Shown piece after piece: positions 24,973-33,052 of a DNA stretch of 42,141 bases. The position numbers were made by a program, and so were the translations under genes. This DNA is from Clostridiales bacterium (GTDB taxonomy: Bacteria > Bacillota > Clostridia > Oscillospirales > CAG-272), in assembly GCA_012727435.1 (NCBI GenBank), contig JAAYHB010000013.1, positions 1 through 42,141 on the forward strand, written 5' to 3'. The notes under the pieces are model-generated. The model did not search any database and was not told the DNA's origin. It was given only the letters and a program-made list of their open reading frames with translations. Positions within the stretch are counted from its first letter, which is position 1, and the number at the start of each line of letters is the position of its first letter.

Positions 24973-25680
24973 TTATGTTGTGTCCGGTTTTTCAAACAGA
25001 ATCCGCCCGACCCTCACGCATGTCGAGCCGCAGGCTACCGCCGCCTCGATGCTCTCGGACATGCCCATCGATATAAAAGGTCTCTCTATATTATGAAGCT
25101 TTTTCTCCCAAATGTCAACAATTAAATCATAGGTTGCCCTGAAATATTTGCAGTATTCCTCATATCCGGCACATACCGGCCCCATTGTCATAAAACCGCG
25201 AAGTCGGATATGGGGATACTGAGATAGGCTCCTGCAGAGCGTTTCGGCCTCTTCGGGGAGCACCCCGCCCTTGTTCTCCTCGTATCCCGAGTTGATTTCG
25301 ACAAGCACGTCAATCATACGGTTGTGTTTTGCCGCCTGCCTGTCAATCTCGGCCGCGAGCTTTTCGCTGTCAAGCGAGTGGATCATGCTCACCTTGTCGG
25401 CGATGTATTTGACCTTGTTCCGTTGCAGGCTGCCGATGAAGTGGACATTCAGCCCGCAGCGGTCAAGTGATTCCCACCGCTCCATGAGCTGCTGCACCCG
25501 GTTCTCTCCGATATGGTCAATCCCGCAGTGCTGATGCAGGTAGTTTATCTCGCCGGAGTCGGCATACTTCACCGCCGCAAGAAGCATGATTTCATCGGGA
25601 TTGCGCCCGGCGGCCTCGGCCGCTTTTTTTATCCGTTCCCTTACCCGCTCGACATTTGCTTTTAAATATGAGTAATCCAT
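24973..25680 (-). CDS. YggS/YlmE family pyridoxal-phosphate homeostasis protein
   Basis: This 235-residue alanine-racemase-fold protein binds PLP, with lysine K38 in AAVKYA, the GENRVQ stretch, HFIGSLQRNK and the phosphate site SMGMSESIEAAVACGST. It balances vitamin B6 pools. It precedes sepF, an order common to Firmicutes. The ribosome site is weak. Confidence 0.95.
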   Translation of the reverse strand: MDYSYLKANVERVRERIKKAAEAAGRNPDEIMLLAAVKYADSGEINYLHQHCGIDHIGENRVQQLMERWESLDRCGLNVHFIGSLQRNKVKYIADKVSMIHSLDSEKLAAEIDRQAAKHNRMIDVLVEINSGYEENKGGVLPEEAETLCRSLSQYPHIRLRGFMTMGPVCAGYEEYCKYFRATYDLIVDIWEKKLHNIERPFISMGMSESIEAAVACGSTCVRVGRILFEKPDTT

Positions 25681-25714
25681 TTTGCATCAGTCCCGTGTCG
25701 GTTATTGTATGTAG

Positions 25715-26992
25715 CTAATTGATTATCCGCCCGGAATATAATTCCCCGTCTGATACCGATATGATTATCTGGTCGCCCGAATCAAGATATTCCTTGTAGT
25801 TCTCGGCCTCGGGGTCCCGAGGGGCGACCACGTAATACCCCTCGCCCTCATAAATTATCTTTATTCTCCGGAATACAACCTGCGAGGAAGAGAGGATGTA
25901 TACCCCCTTTATTCCCTTTTCCTCGCGCACGGCTGCGTCGGGCACACGCAGGCCGGTTATCTCGCTCACCAAAAGCTCAATCTGCTGCACCCGCGACCAG
26001 CTGAAGCCTTGAGGCATGATGCCCGAGGAGAATATCAGTATTCCGCTCTCGTCGCCCTCGCTTAATGAAATGCGGTGAAGCGTCATTTGCAGTTCGAGGT
26101 TCTCGGCGGGGAAAGTAACTTTGTACTCGGCGGCATCGTGGAGCTTTCGGCAGAGACAGGCGTCGGCCGGCACCGCAAGATACCATATGTAATTGTATAT
26201 CATTTTTCCGACCGCATATTTGCCGGGAATTTTGTCCTTTGGCGCTTCCGATACAAGCGCGTCAAGGCCGGCGGCGGTAAGCGTGTCGATCAGGCCGTAA
26301 TCAAATACGTCCTCAAGGCCGTCGCAGGTGTAAAAAAAGTAGCCGCTTCGCGAGTTTTTAATACTCTCATGCTCACCGGAGTATGAATTGGCGAGTTCTG
26401 AAAGTTGGTTCTTCAGGCTGTCGAGCTCGCCTTTGAGATCATTGTTCTTCCCGCTAAGTTTCCCGAAAGCATTGAGGTACACCAGCATCTCGTCGGACAA
26501 CGCGGCGACGCCCGAAAGGTCTCCGCCCGACAAAGATTCCATTATACGGTTATAAACCGACCTGAGCCTGCTTTTCGTCTCGGCGGCGGCCGCCGCGTTC
26601 TGCCTGCCGGCCTCGATGCTGCGGCTGAGCAGGTTGATTCTATGCTCAAGCTTCACCCTTTCGGCAAGATAATCGGCAGTGTTCCCGTAGGTGTAAACCC
26701 GCGCAAGCTCGGTGTCGACGACGACCATCTCGCCGTCTCCAACGCGATACACCGCGGCCCCCGGGTTTTGGCTGTACAGGACCTCCTCGTCCCGGAAAAT
26801 GTAGCCGGTGAGCCCGGCAATTTCGTATTCGGTGGATTCCAAAGCCGGCGTGGTCAGCACCTTCACCGCCGATAAGTCAAGACAGATATTGAGGGTGTAG
26901 ACGGTGAGGATTATCGCAAGCAGAGTGATCCCGGCTGTTGGCAGGTATTTTGCCGCATACCGCTTCAGCTTTCTTTTTATACGCTGCTTCAA
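25715..26992 (-). CDS. HlyD-like membrane-anchored adaptor protein
   Basis: This 425-residue protein has one N-terminal membrane helix (about 18-38), a lipoyl/beta-barrel part (about 55-100), a coiled-coil stretch with LAERVKLEHRINLLSRSI and then a second barrel portion. This is the HlyD-type adaptor layout of efflux systems, but no transporter partner is next to it. It starts with TTG after GGAAGG. It lies between miaA and the yggS-sepF group; the context suggests an envelope or division role, which is inference. Confidence 0.6.
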   Translation of the reverse strand: MKQRIKRKLKRYAAKYLPTAGITLLAIILTVYTLNICLDLSAVKVLTTPALESTEYEIAGLTGYIFRDEEVLYSQNPGAAVYRVGDGEMVVVDTELARVYTYGNTADYLAERVKLEHRINLLSRSIEAGRQNAAAAAETKSRLRSVYNRIMESLSGGDLSGVAALSDEMLVYLNAFGKLSGKNNDLKGELDSLKNQLSELANSYSGEHESIKNSRSGYFFYTCDGLEDVFDYGLIDTLTAAGLDALVSEAPKDKIPGKYAVGKMIYNYIWYLAVPADACLCRKLHDAAEYKVTFPAENLELQMTLHRISLSEGDESGILIFSSGIMPQGFSWSRVQQIELLVSEITGLRVPDAAVREEKGIKGVYILSSSQVVFRRIKIIYEGEGYYVVAPRDPEAENYKEYLDSGDQIIISVSDGELYSGRIIN

Positions 26993-27010
26993 GCCTTCCG
27001 CCGCCTTTCC

Positions 27011-27973
27011 TCAGGTTTTATCCGCATTTGTGGCGCGCTCCCAGATCATGGTAGCCTCGTCTGCAATCTCTTCCCCGGTCTTGCCGTCGGCCATGATCCA
27101 GTTGATGTCGTGGTTGGCCCGGAACCAGGTAAGCTGCCGCTTGGCGTATCGTCTGGTCGACTGCTTGAGCATCTCAACCGCCTTGTCAAGCGCAACCTCG
27201 CCGCGCAGATACCCGAGTAGCTCTTTGTAGCCGATAGCCTGCGCCGCCGTGCGCGATCTTTCAAACACGCCGGCCTTGAGGAGCCGCTCCGCCTCCGCAA
27301 GCAGCCCTTCGGCGAGCATTTTGTCGACGCGAATATCAATCCGCCGGTAGAGCTCGGCGCGGTCCTGAAAGTTCAGGCCTATTATGACCGGGTCATACTT
27401 CCCGCCGGCTTCGCGCGAGAGGCGTTCGTGTTCCGTCTTGGTTTTTCCGGTCAGCTCGTAGATCTCAAGCGCGCGTATAACCCGCCGGACATTGTTCGGG
27501 TGAATCGCCTCGGCGCTCTCGGGGTCGATGGCAAGCAGCCTGGCGTACAGAAATTCGTTGCCGAATGTTCTGGCTTCATTCCAGAGCCGCTCGCGCAGCT
27601 TTGGGTTGGTTTCGGCAGGCTCAAAGCCGCCGCGCAAAAAGCTGTCAAGGTAAAAACCGGTGCCGCCGCAGAATATCGGAAGCCTGCCGCGCGAGAGGAT
27701 CGACCGGACTGCCTTTTCGGCCTGCCCGACATAGTCGGCAACCGAAAAATCCTCGCTCGGCTCGGCTATGTCTATCATGTGGTGGGGTATGCCCCGCATC
27801 TCGGCTGCGCTCGGCTTTGCGGTTCCTATATCCATTCCTCGGTATATCTGCATAGAGTCGCAGGAGATTACCTCACCCGAAAGCCGCTCGGCAAGCCTTA
27901 CCGCAAGATCGCTCTTGCCGCTTGCTGTCGGCCCGACGATGGCAAGAATTCTGATTTTTGCGCCTTCCGGCAT
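27011..27973 (-). CDS. miaA: tRNA dimethylallyltransferase
   Basis: This 320-residue enzyme adds a dimethylallyl group to A37 of tRNAs reading U-starting codons. It has a Walker A motif GPTASGKS (14-21), the CDSMQIYRGMDIGTAKP block and the substrate-binding RRYAKRQLTWFR stretch near the C-terminus. GGAGG precedes the ATG. It follows queA by 27 bases. Confidence 0.97.
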   Translation of the reverse strand: MPEGAKIRILAIVGPTASGKSDLAVRLAERLSGEVISCDSMQIYRGMDIGTAKPSAAEMRGIPHHMIDIAEPSEDFSVADYVGQAEKAVRSILSRGRLPIFCGGTGFYLDSFLRGGFEPAETNPKLRERLWNEARTFGNEFLYARLLAIDPESAEAIHPNNVRRVIRALEIYELTGKTKTEHERLSREAGGKYDPVIIGLNFQDRAELYRRIDIRVDKMLAEGLLAEAERLLKAGVFERSRTAAQAIGYKELLGYLRGEVALDKAVEMLKQSTRRYAKRQLTWFRANHDINWIMADGKTGEEIADEATMIWERATNADKT

Positions 27974-28000
27974 CTTAATCCTCCGAGAAATTCCGGCGCT

Positions 28001-29083
28001 TTATTGAATGAACATTGCGTCACCGAAGGAAAAAAACCTGTATTTTTCCTTCACCGCAATTTCATAAGCCCCGAGTATTTCCTCCCGGCTCCAGAATGCC
28101 GAGACCAGCATGAGCAGGGTGCTCTCGGGCAGGTGGAAATTGGTGATCAGCGCGTCGGTGGCCTTGAATTTATATCCGGGGTAGATGAATATTCCGGTCT
28201 CACCCGACATGGCGTGTACCACACCGTTGCTGTCGGAGGCGCTCTCAAGCGTGCGGCAGGAGGTGGTGCCCACAGATACAATCCGCCCGCCGGCAGCCCT
28301 TCTTTCGTTGATTATCCTCGCGCTCTCCTCGTTCACCGAAAAGTACTCGGTGTGCATTATATGCTTTACAATCAGCTTTTCCTTGACCGGCCGGAAAGTG
28401 CCGAGTCCGACGTGAAGCATAACCGGGACGACCGCAACACCCTTCTCTCGAATCTTTTCCAGCAGCTCGGGGGTGAAGTGCAGCCCTGCGGTCGGCGCCG
28501 CCACAGAGCCCTCATAACGCGCGTAAACCGTCTGGTAGCGGCCCTCTTCTTTTTGCGGCTCGGTTATATAGGGCGGCAGGGGCACAAGCCCGATTTTGTC
28601 AAGTATTTCGTAAAGGTTTTTATATTTATTCTTGTCGTATTCAAACCTGATTATCCTGTTGCCGTCATCTGTGATGCTCAGCACTTCGCCGCAAAGAATT
28701 CCCTCGCCTAAGGTCAGTTTCATCCCGATGCGCGCCCGTTTGCCGGGCTTCACCAATGTTTCCCATGTGTCGGGCTCGCGCTCGCGGAGCAGGAGCAGCT
28801 CAACCGAGGCATCTCTGCCGGACACACAGCCAAAAAGGCGTGCCGGGATTACCTTTGAGTTGTTTATGACCAGCACGTCGCCGGGGTTTAGATATTCAAT
28901 AATGTCAGAAAAATGCCGGTGTTCGATGCTGCCCGACGTGCGGTTTATGACCATAAGGCGCGAGGCGTCTCTTCTTTCGGCAGGGTGCTGGGCTATCAGC
29001 TCGGGCGGAAGTTCATAATAATAATCAGAGGTCAAAAGGCCTTTTTTATCCTTGGAGTTTTCCATCAAATGACCATCGGGCAT
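28001..29083 (-). CDS. queA: S-adenosylmethionine:tRNA ribosyltransferase-isomerase
   Basis: This 360-residue enzyme makes epoxyqueuosine in tRNA. It has LTSDYYYELPPELIAQHPAE near its start, the family's YARYEGSVAAPTAGLHFT block and the ending HLPESTLLMLVSAF. The ATG at 29083 has AGAAGGA upstream; a second ATG six codons later is also possible. Downstream lies miaA. Confidence 0.97.
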   Translation of the reverse strand: MPDGHLMENSKDKKGLLTSDYYYELPPELIAQHPAERRDASRLMVINRTSGSIEHRHFSDIIEYLNPGDVLVINNSKVIPARLFGCVSGRDASVELLLLREREPDTWETLVKPGKRARIGMKLTLGEGILCGEVLSITDDGNRIIRFEYDKNKYKNLYEILDKIGLVPLPPYITEPQKEEGRYQTVYARYEGSVAAPTAGLHFTPELLEKIREKGVAVVPVMLHVGLGTFRPVKEKLIVKHIMHTEYFSVNEESARIINERRAAGGRIVSVGTTSCRTLESASDSNGVVHAMSGETGIFIYPGYKFKATDALITNFHLPESTLLMLVSAFWSREEILGAYEIAVKEKYRFFSFGDAMFIQ

Positions 29084-29127
29084 ATGCCCGTTATCCTTCT
29101 ATCTTAAGTACATACCTGTAAGTTGCT

Positions 29128-29955
29128 TTATTTATTCCCGTTGGCGGGCAAAAATCCCTCGAATATGCAGTTGTATCCCAAAGATTTGTATTTAGCGTAT
29201 TTGTGGGGGTCCCGGACGGTCCAGACAAAGACGTCGGTTTTATGCAGCTTTGTCAAAAGCTTTACCGGAATGCTGTTAAGGCAATCCTCGTTGACGGCAA
29301 TAAAGTCGGGGCGGGCGATGAAATTCGTCAGCATGGCGCCGAGAATTATGTCGTTTATCCTTTTTCCCGAGGTATTCTTTAAATAGTTTGTGTAGAGCAG
29401 GCCGCGGGCGACCCGGGGCTGGTTTTTCTTAAACCACCCGAGCAGGTAGGGGTTGAAGGACTGGACGCATACCTTGCCGTCATAATGCCCGAGCACTCTG
29501 GAAAGGGCGTCGCAGAGCTCGGTGTTGCTGTTTTCGCCCTTCAGTTCAATGAGAACCGGCACCCTGCCCTTGACAGTAGTGAGTGCATCCTCAAGCAGGG
29601 GAATGGTGTATTCGGTGTTGCCGAGCCGTCGCCAGCTCAGAGCCGCACCGCTGAGCGAGTCAACCCGCACATCATCACCGCACATACGGGAGAGTTTATA
29701 GTCGTGAAAGACCACGACCTGCCGGTCAGCCGAGAGCCGCACGTCAAGCTCAATGCCGTATCCCTCCGCGGCCGCGGCGGCAAAGGCAGGGATTGAATTC
29801 TCGGGGATATCGCCGCCCCAGAGCCCGCGGTGGGCGTAATCGACGCGCAGCTTTTCCATCCCCGCGCGCTTGTTGCGGCTCCGCGGCGCGGTGAGAATCA
29901 GGTATGTAATTGCGAGCACAAAAAGCACTCCGAGAACAACATACAATGCGGTCAT
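29128..29955 (-). CDS. Glycerophosphodiester phosphodiesterase
   Basis: This 275-residue protein has an N-terminal membrane anchor (about 4-22) and the GDPD TIM-barrel with YAHRG (H42), PENSIPAF (E52), IELDVRLS (E69, D71) and HDYKLS (H84). It splits glycerophosphodiesters from lipids or teichoic acids, probably facing outwards. It follows the MFS gene by 33 bases and precedes queA by 45 bases. Confidence 0.93.
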   Translation of the reverse strand: MTALYVVLGVLFVLAITYLILTAPRSRNKRAGMEKLRVDYAHRGLWGGDIPENSIPAFAAAAAEGYGIELDVRLSADRQVVVFHDYKLSRMCGDDVRVDSLSGAALSWRRLGNTEYTIPLLEDALTTVKGRVPVLIELKGENSNTELCDALSRVLGHYDGKVCVQSFNPYLLGWFKKNQPRVARGLLYTNYLKNTSGKRINDIILGAMLTNFIARPDFIAVNEDCLNSIPVKLLTKLHKTDVFVWTVRDPHKYAKYKSLGYNCIFEGFLPANGNK

Positions 29956-29988
29956 CTTTTATGTCCTTTCGTATTATTATTCAGCCGA

Positions 29989-31608
29989 TCATTCCACAGA
30001 ACCAAAGGCGTCAAGCCCGCTCTTCGGCGGCAGAGGTTTTGAGTCGCCGTGCCTGACAAAGAGCATGGTCACAAACGAGGCAACCACAAATATAGTCGCG
30101 TAGGGGAAGAGGTAGCGCAGTTTGATGTCAAGGAACATGCCGCTGAGCACCGGCGTTATAGTCTGTGCCGCCATGCTTGCCGCATAGTAGTAGCCGGTAT
30201 ATTTCCCGACATCCCCGCCGCGCGAGAGCTCGACCACCATCGGAAAGGAGTTGACGTTGATTGTCGCCCACCCGATGCCGGCGAGCGCAAACATTATATT
30301 CATTATTATTCCCGGGCTGCTGCTGGTCATAAACATGGCAGTGCCGAAGGCGACGCTGAGCATGGCAATCCCTGAGAGTATTGCCTTCTTGCGCCCGATT
30401 TTCGAGGAGATTATGCCGACCGGGATGAAGGCGACAATCGCCGCGGCTTGAGCTATCATGAGCGTGAGGTTGTAGTCGAGCGCCAGCTCCTTGCCGGCGT
30501 AGACCGAATACTTGCTTGTCACCGCGTTGTAACCCATAAACCAAAGGACTACCGAGGCAAGTATCAGCAAGAGCGAGGTCCTCTCGCCCTTTGTAAGCCT
30601 GCGCTTGCCCGGGGTACCGTTGTCGTCGGGTGCGGTGTCAAGCCCGAGCCGCCGGCTCTCCTCCTCCATCTCGCGCACAAGCTTTTTTTCGTTGACGGTC
30701 AGCATGAAAATAACAAGCGACACCAGCATAATTCCCGATACTATGCTGAAGAAGACCGTGTAGCTCATCATGTCGTTTGCCGGCTCGCCGGTTTTGAGCA
30801 CCGAGCCGAGAAGAAGAATCAGAATTCCGCCGCAGGCTCCCATTAGGTTTATTACGGCATTGGCCTTCGAGCGCAGGGGCTTTATTGTCACGTCGGGCAT
30901 GAGCGCTACGGCCGGCGAGCGGAAGGTTGCCATCGAGATGAGCACGAGGAGCAGCAGCGCCATGAAAAATATCAGGGTTGCAGGACTGCTTATGGTCTGG
31001 TCCCAGGCATAGGCCGCACGAGCCGGCATGACGTAATTTAAGTATAGCGGGTTTGTCACCTGTTTCGGAGTGCCGTCGGAGTTCAGCACCACCTCGCCGG
31101 TCCTCGGGTCGATTTTATCGGCCTTGAGGGTTATCGAGGTGAACTGCTCGCGCGTGAATTTTTCGGTCAGGATGAACTTCTCGCCCGAGGGGGTGACAAG
31201 CTCATACTCGACTCCGTCGGCAACCTTTGTTTTGTAATCATAATCATACAAAAACTCAAGAGTGCTCCTGCCCTCGACATCCGAGACGGCCCCAAGCTTT
31301 GTGAACTGCATGTTGTCGACAAATGAAAGGCCCACAAACAAAACAGCCGCCACGATTGTCCCGATCAGTATATAGGGCGTGCGCCGGCCGAGCTTTGTGT
31401 TCGTGCGGTCGGACAGCGCGCCGAAGAGCGGCAGCATAAAGAGCGCCAGGATATTGTCGAGCGCCATGACCACGCCCGACCAGGTCTGCGGCAGGCCGAA
31501 CTTGTCGGTCAGTATCTTGGGAATAACCGTGTCATAGGCCATCCAGAAGGCGCTTATCAGGAAAAACGCGAACCCCACGCACAGGGTTTTCCGGTAGTTC
31601 AGCTTCAT
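29989..31608 (-). CDS. MFS transporter, SLC45-like sugar/proton symporter type
   Basis: This 539-residue transporter has about twelve membrane helices and the DRTNTKLGRRTPYIL motif A. An insert of roughly 105 residues (about 98-206) lies between helices 3 and 4 and faces outward; most MFS members have only a short loop there. The substrate is unknown, but a sugar or glycoside fits. AAGGGAG precedes the ATG. It has its own promoter at 31644-31672 and probably heads the long minus-strand run. Confidence 0.88.
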   Translation of the reverse strand: MKLNYRKTLCVGFAFFLISAFWMAYDTVIPKILTDKFGLPQTWSGVVMALDNILALFMLPLFGALSDRTNTKLGRRTPYILIGTIVAAVLFVGLSFVDNMQFTKLGAVSDVEGRSTLEFLYDYDYKTKVADGVEYELVTPSGEKFILTEKFTREQFTSITLKADKIDPRTGEVVLNSDGTPKQVTNPLYLNYVMPARAAYAWDQTISSPATLIFFMALLLLVLISMATFRSPAVALMPDVTIKPLRSKANAVINLMGACGGILILLLGSVLKTGEPANDMMSYTVFFSIVSGIMLVSLVIFMLTVNEKKLVREMEEESRRLGLDTAPDDNGTPGKRRLTKGERTSLLLILASVVLWFMGYNAVTSKYSVYAGKELALDYNLTLMIAQAAAIVAFIPVGIISSKIGRKKAILSGIAMLSVAFGTAMFMTSSSPGIIMNIMFALAGIGWATINVNSFPMVVELSRGGDVGKYTGYYYAASMAAQTITPVLSGMFLDIKLRYLFPYATIFVVASFVTMLFVRHGDSKPLPPKSGLDAFGSVE

Positions 31609-31643
31609 AAATGCGGCCGCTCCCTTTGCTTATTTTTACATTT

Positions 31644-31672
31644 AGTATACACTAAAACCGCCCAATTGTAAA
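31644..31672 (-). promoter_or_regulatory. Promoter of the MFS transporter gene
   Basis: On the minus strand, TTTACA (31667-31672) and TATACT (31644-31649) are 17 bases apart. It is back-to-back with the tcdA promoter and separated from it by 30 bases. Confidence 0.7.
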
Positions 31673-31702
31673 GGCATGAATTGATTTGTTGGCCTTGATG
31701 TC

Positions 31703-31731
31703 TTGAATAAATTGTAAAATCGTGATATAAT
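31703..31731 (+). promoter_or_regulatory. Promoter of the tcdA-rnhA unit
   Basis: TTGAAT (31703-31708) and TATAAT (31726-31731) are 17 bases apart, and AAAGGG comes before the ATG at 31767. Confidence 0.75.
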
Positions 31732-31766
31732 TCGTAGTACATATTTTATAAGAAAGGGCTGTGCAA

Positions 31767-32516
31767 ATGGAGATTCCTCCGAGCATGTCAAGAACCGCGA
31801 TGCTGATAGGGGCCGGAGCAGTCAGAGCGCTGATGTCGGCAAAAGTTGCCGTCTTCGGGCTCGGGGGAGTCGGCGGCTCGCTCTGCGAGGCGCTGGCCAG
31901 GGCCGGGATAGGCAACCTTACTTTAATCGACAAAGACATTGTTGCCCCGTCAAACATCAACCGCCAGATTGTGGCGCTTCATTCGACGCTCGGGAGGCCT
32001 AAGACCGAGGTCATGCGCGAGCGCATACTCGATATAAATCCCGACTGCCGGGTGAAGGTTTACAGCATTTTCTTCGATGCAACCACCGCGGACATAATAG
32101 ATTTTTCGGAGTTCGACTATATCGCCGACGCCATTGATACGGTAACCTCAAAGCTGCTGATTGCGGTCCGTGCAAAGAAGGCCGGTGTCCCGCTTATTTC
32201 AGCGATGGGGACCGGAAACAAGCTCGACCCCACAAAGCTTGAGATTACCGATATATCAAAGACCGACACCTGCCCGCTTGCCCGGGTAATGAGGCGGGAG
32301 CTGCGCGCACGGGGAATTGAGCATCTTGAAGTGGTATTCTCGCGTGAGCCGGCCAGAACACCCGATGCAGGTTTCTGTGTGGACGGCAGCGCGGTCCGCC
32401 GGCTGCCTCCCGGCACGCTCCCGCTGGTCCCGAATACCGCGGGAATACTGATGGCATCAAGGATAATCAGGCATATAATTGAAAATTCGGAATTCGGGGA
32501 GAGGGCCGGAAATTGA
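31767..32516 (+). CDS. tcdA: tRNA threonylcarbamoyladenosine dehydratase
   Basis: This 249-residue ThiF/MoeB/HesA-fold protein has the ATP motif [12 protein letters not shown] (G31-G37), NINRQI and [11 protein letters not shown]. TcdA closes the t6A side chain in tRNA to its cyclic form. The ATG at 31767 has AAAGGG eight bases upstream; an earlier GTG sits too close to it. Its TGA overlaps the TTG start of rnhA. Confidence 0.92.
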   Translation: MEIPPSMSRTAMLIGAGAVRALMSAKVAVFGLGGVGGSLCEALARAGIGNLTLIDKDIVAPSNINRQIVALHSTLGRPKTEVMRERILDINPDCRVKVYSIFFDATTADIIDFSEFDYIADAIDTVTSKLLIAVRAKKAGVPLISAMGTGNKLDPTKLEITDISKTDTCPLARVMRRELRARGIEHLEVVFSREPARTPDAGFCVDGSAVRRLPPGTLPLVPNTAGILMASRIIRHIIENSEFGERAGN

Positions 32517-32956
32517 AGCATATTGACATATACACCGACGGAGCCTGCCGGGGCAACCCCGGGCCGGGCGGCTGGGCGGCGATATTAGTTTATGGCGGGA
32601 AAGAAAAGGAGCTCTCGGGTGGAGAGCCCCGGACCACCAACAACCGTATGGAACTGACCGCGGCTATTGCTGCGCTCAAGGCGCTTAAGTACCCCTGCGA
32701 GGTGACACTGACCTCGGACTCAAAGTACCTGACGGATGCCGTCAACCGGGGCTGGCTTGAGTCATGGAAAAAGCGCGGCTGGAAGAAGGCCGACAAATCC
32801 GCTGTGCTCAACGTCGACCTCTGGGAGGAGCTTCTCGGGCTGCTTGAGAAGCACAAGGTGACATTTGTCTGGATCAGAGGGCACGACGGCCACCCGTATA
32901 ACGAGCGCTGCGACAGGCTGGCGACCGCTTTTGCGGATAGCTTTGAAAGCAAATGA
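32513..32956 (+). CDS. rnhA: Ribonuclease HI
   Basis: This 147-residue enzyme cuts RNA in RNA-DNA hybrids. The catalytic residues D9, E47, D69 and D134 match E. coli D10, E48, D70 and D134. It starts with TTG, overlapping the tcdA stop, with GGGGAGAGGG upstream. A cluster of three hairpins follows it. Confidence 0.96.
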   Translation: MKHIDIYTDGACRGNPGPGGWAAILVYGGKEKELSGGEPRTTNNRMELTAAIAALKALKYPCEVTLTSDSKYLTDAVNRGWLESWKKRGWKKADKSAVLNVDLWEELLGLLEKHKVTFVWIRGHDGHPYNERCDRLATAFADSFESK

Positions 32957-32961
32957 AAATC

Positions 32962-33044
32962 GCACCATTGAAACATGGTGCAGCAGGGCGACCTGAGGTC
33001 GCCCGCACGATAGAACCGCCGCCGGATATCCGGCGGCGGTTCTA
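32962..33044. terminator. Three hairpins in a row between convergent genes
   Basis: There are three separate perfect inverted repeats: GCACCAT/ATGGTGC (32962-32981), GGGCGACC/GGTCGCCC (32986-33004) and a 34-base palindrome centred on GGATATCC (33011-33044). They lie between rnhA and the lipoprotein gene. The last one, followed by TATATTTA, would end transcription from either side. Confidence 0.75.
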
Positions 33045-33052
33045 TATTTAGA

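Noticed and set aside
27428-28711. Open frame of 427 codons on the plus strand
   Set aside because: It lies opposite miaA and queA, which are clear conserved genes, and has no recognisable domain. It is a by-product of G+C-rich codon use.
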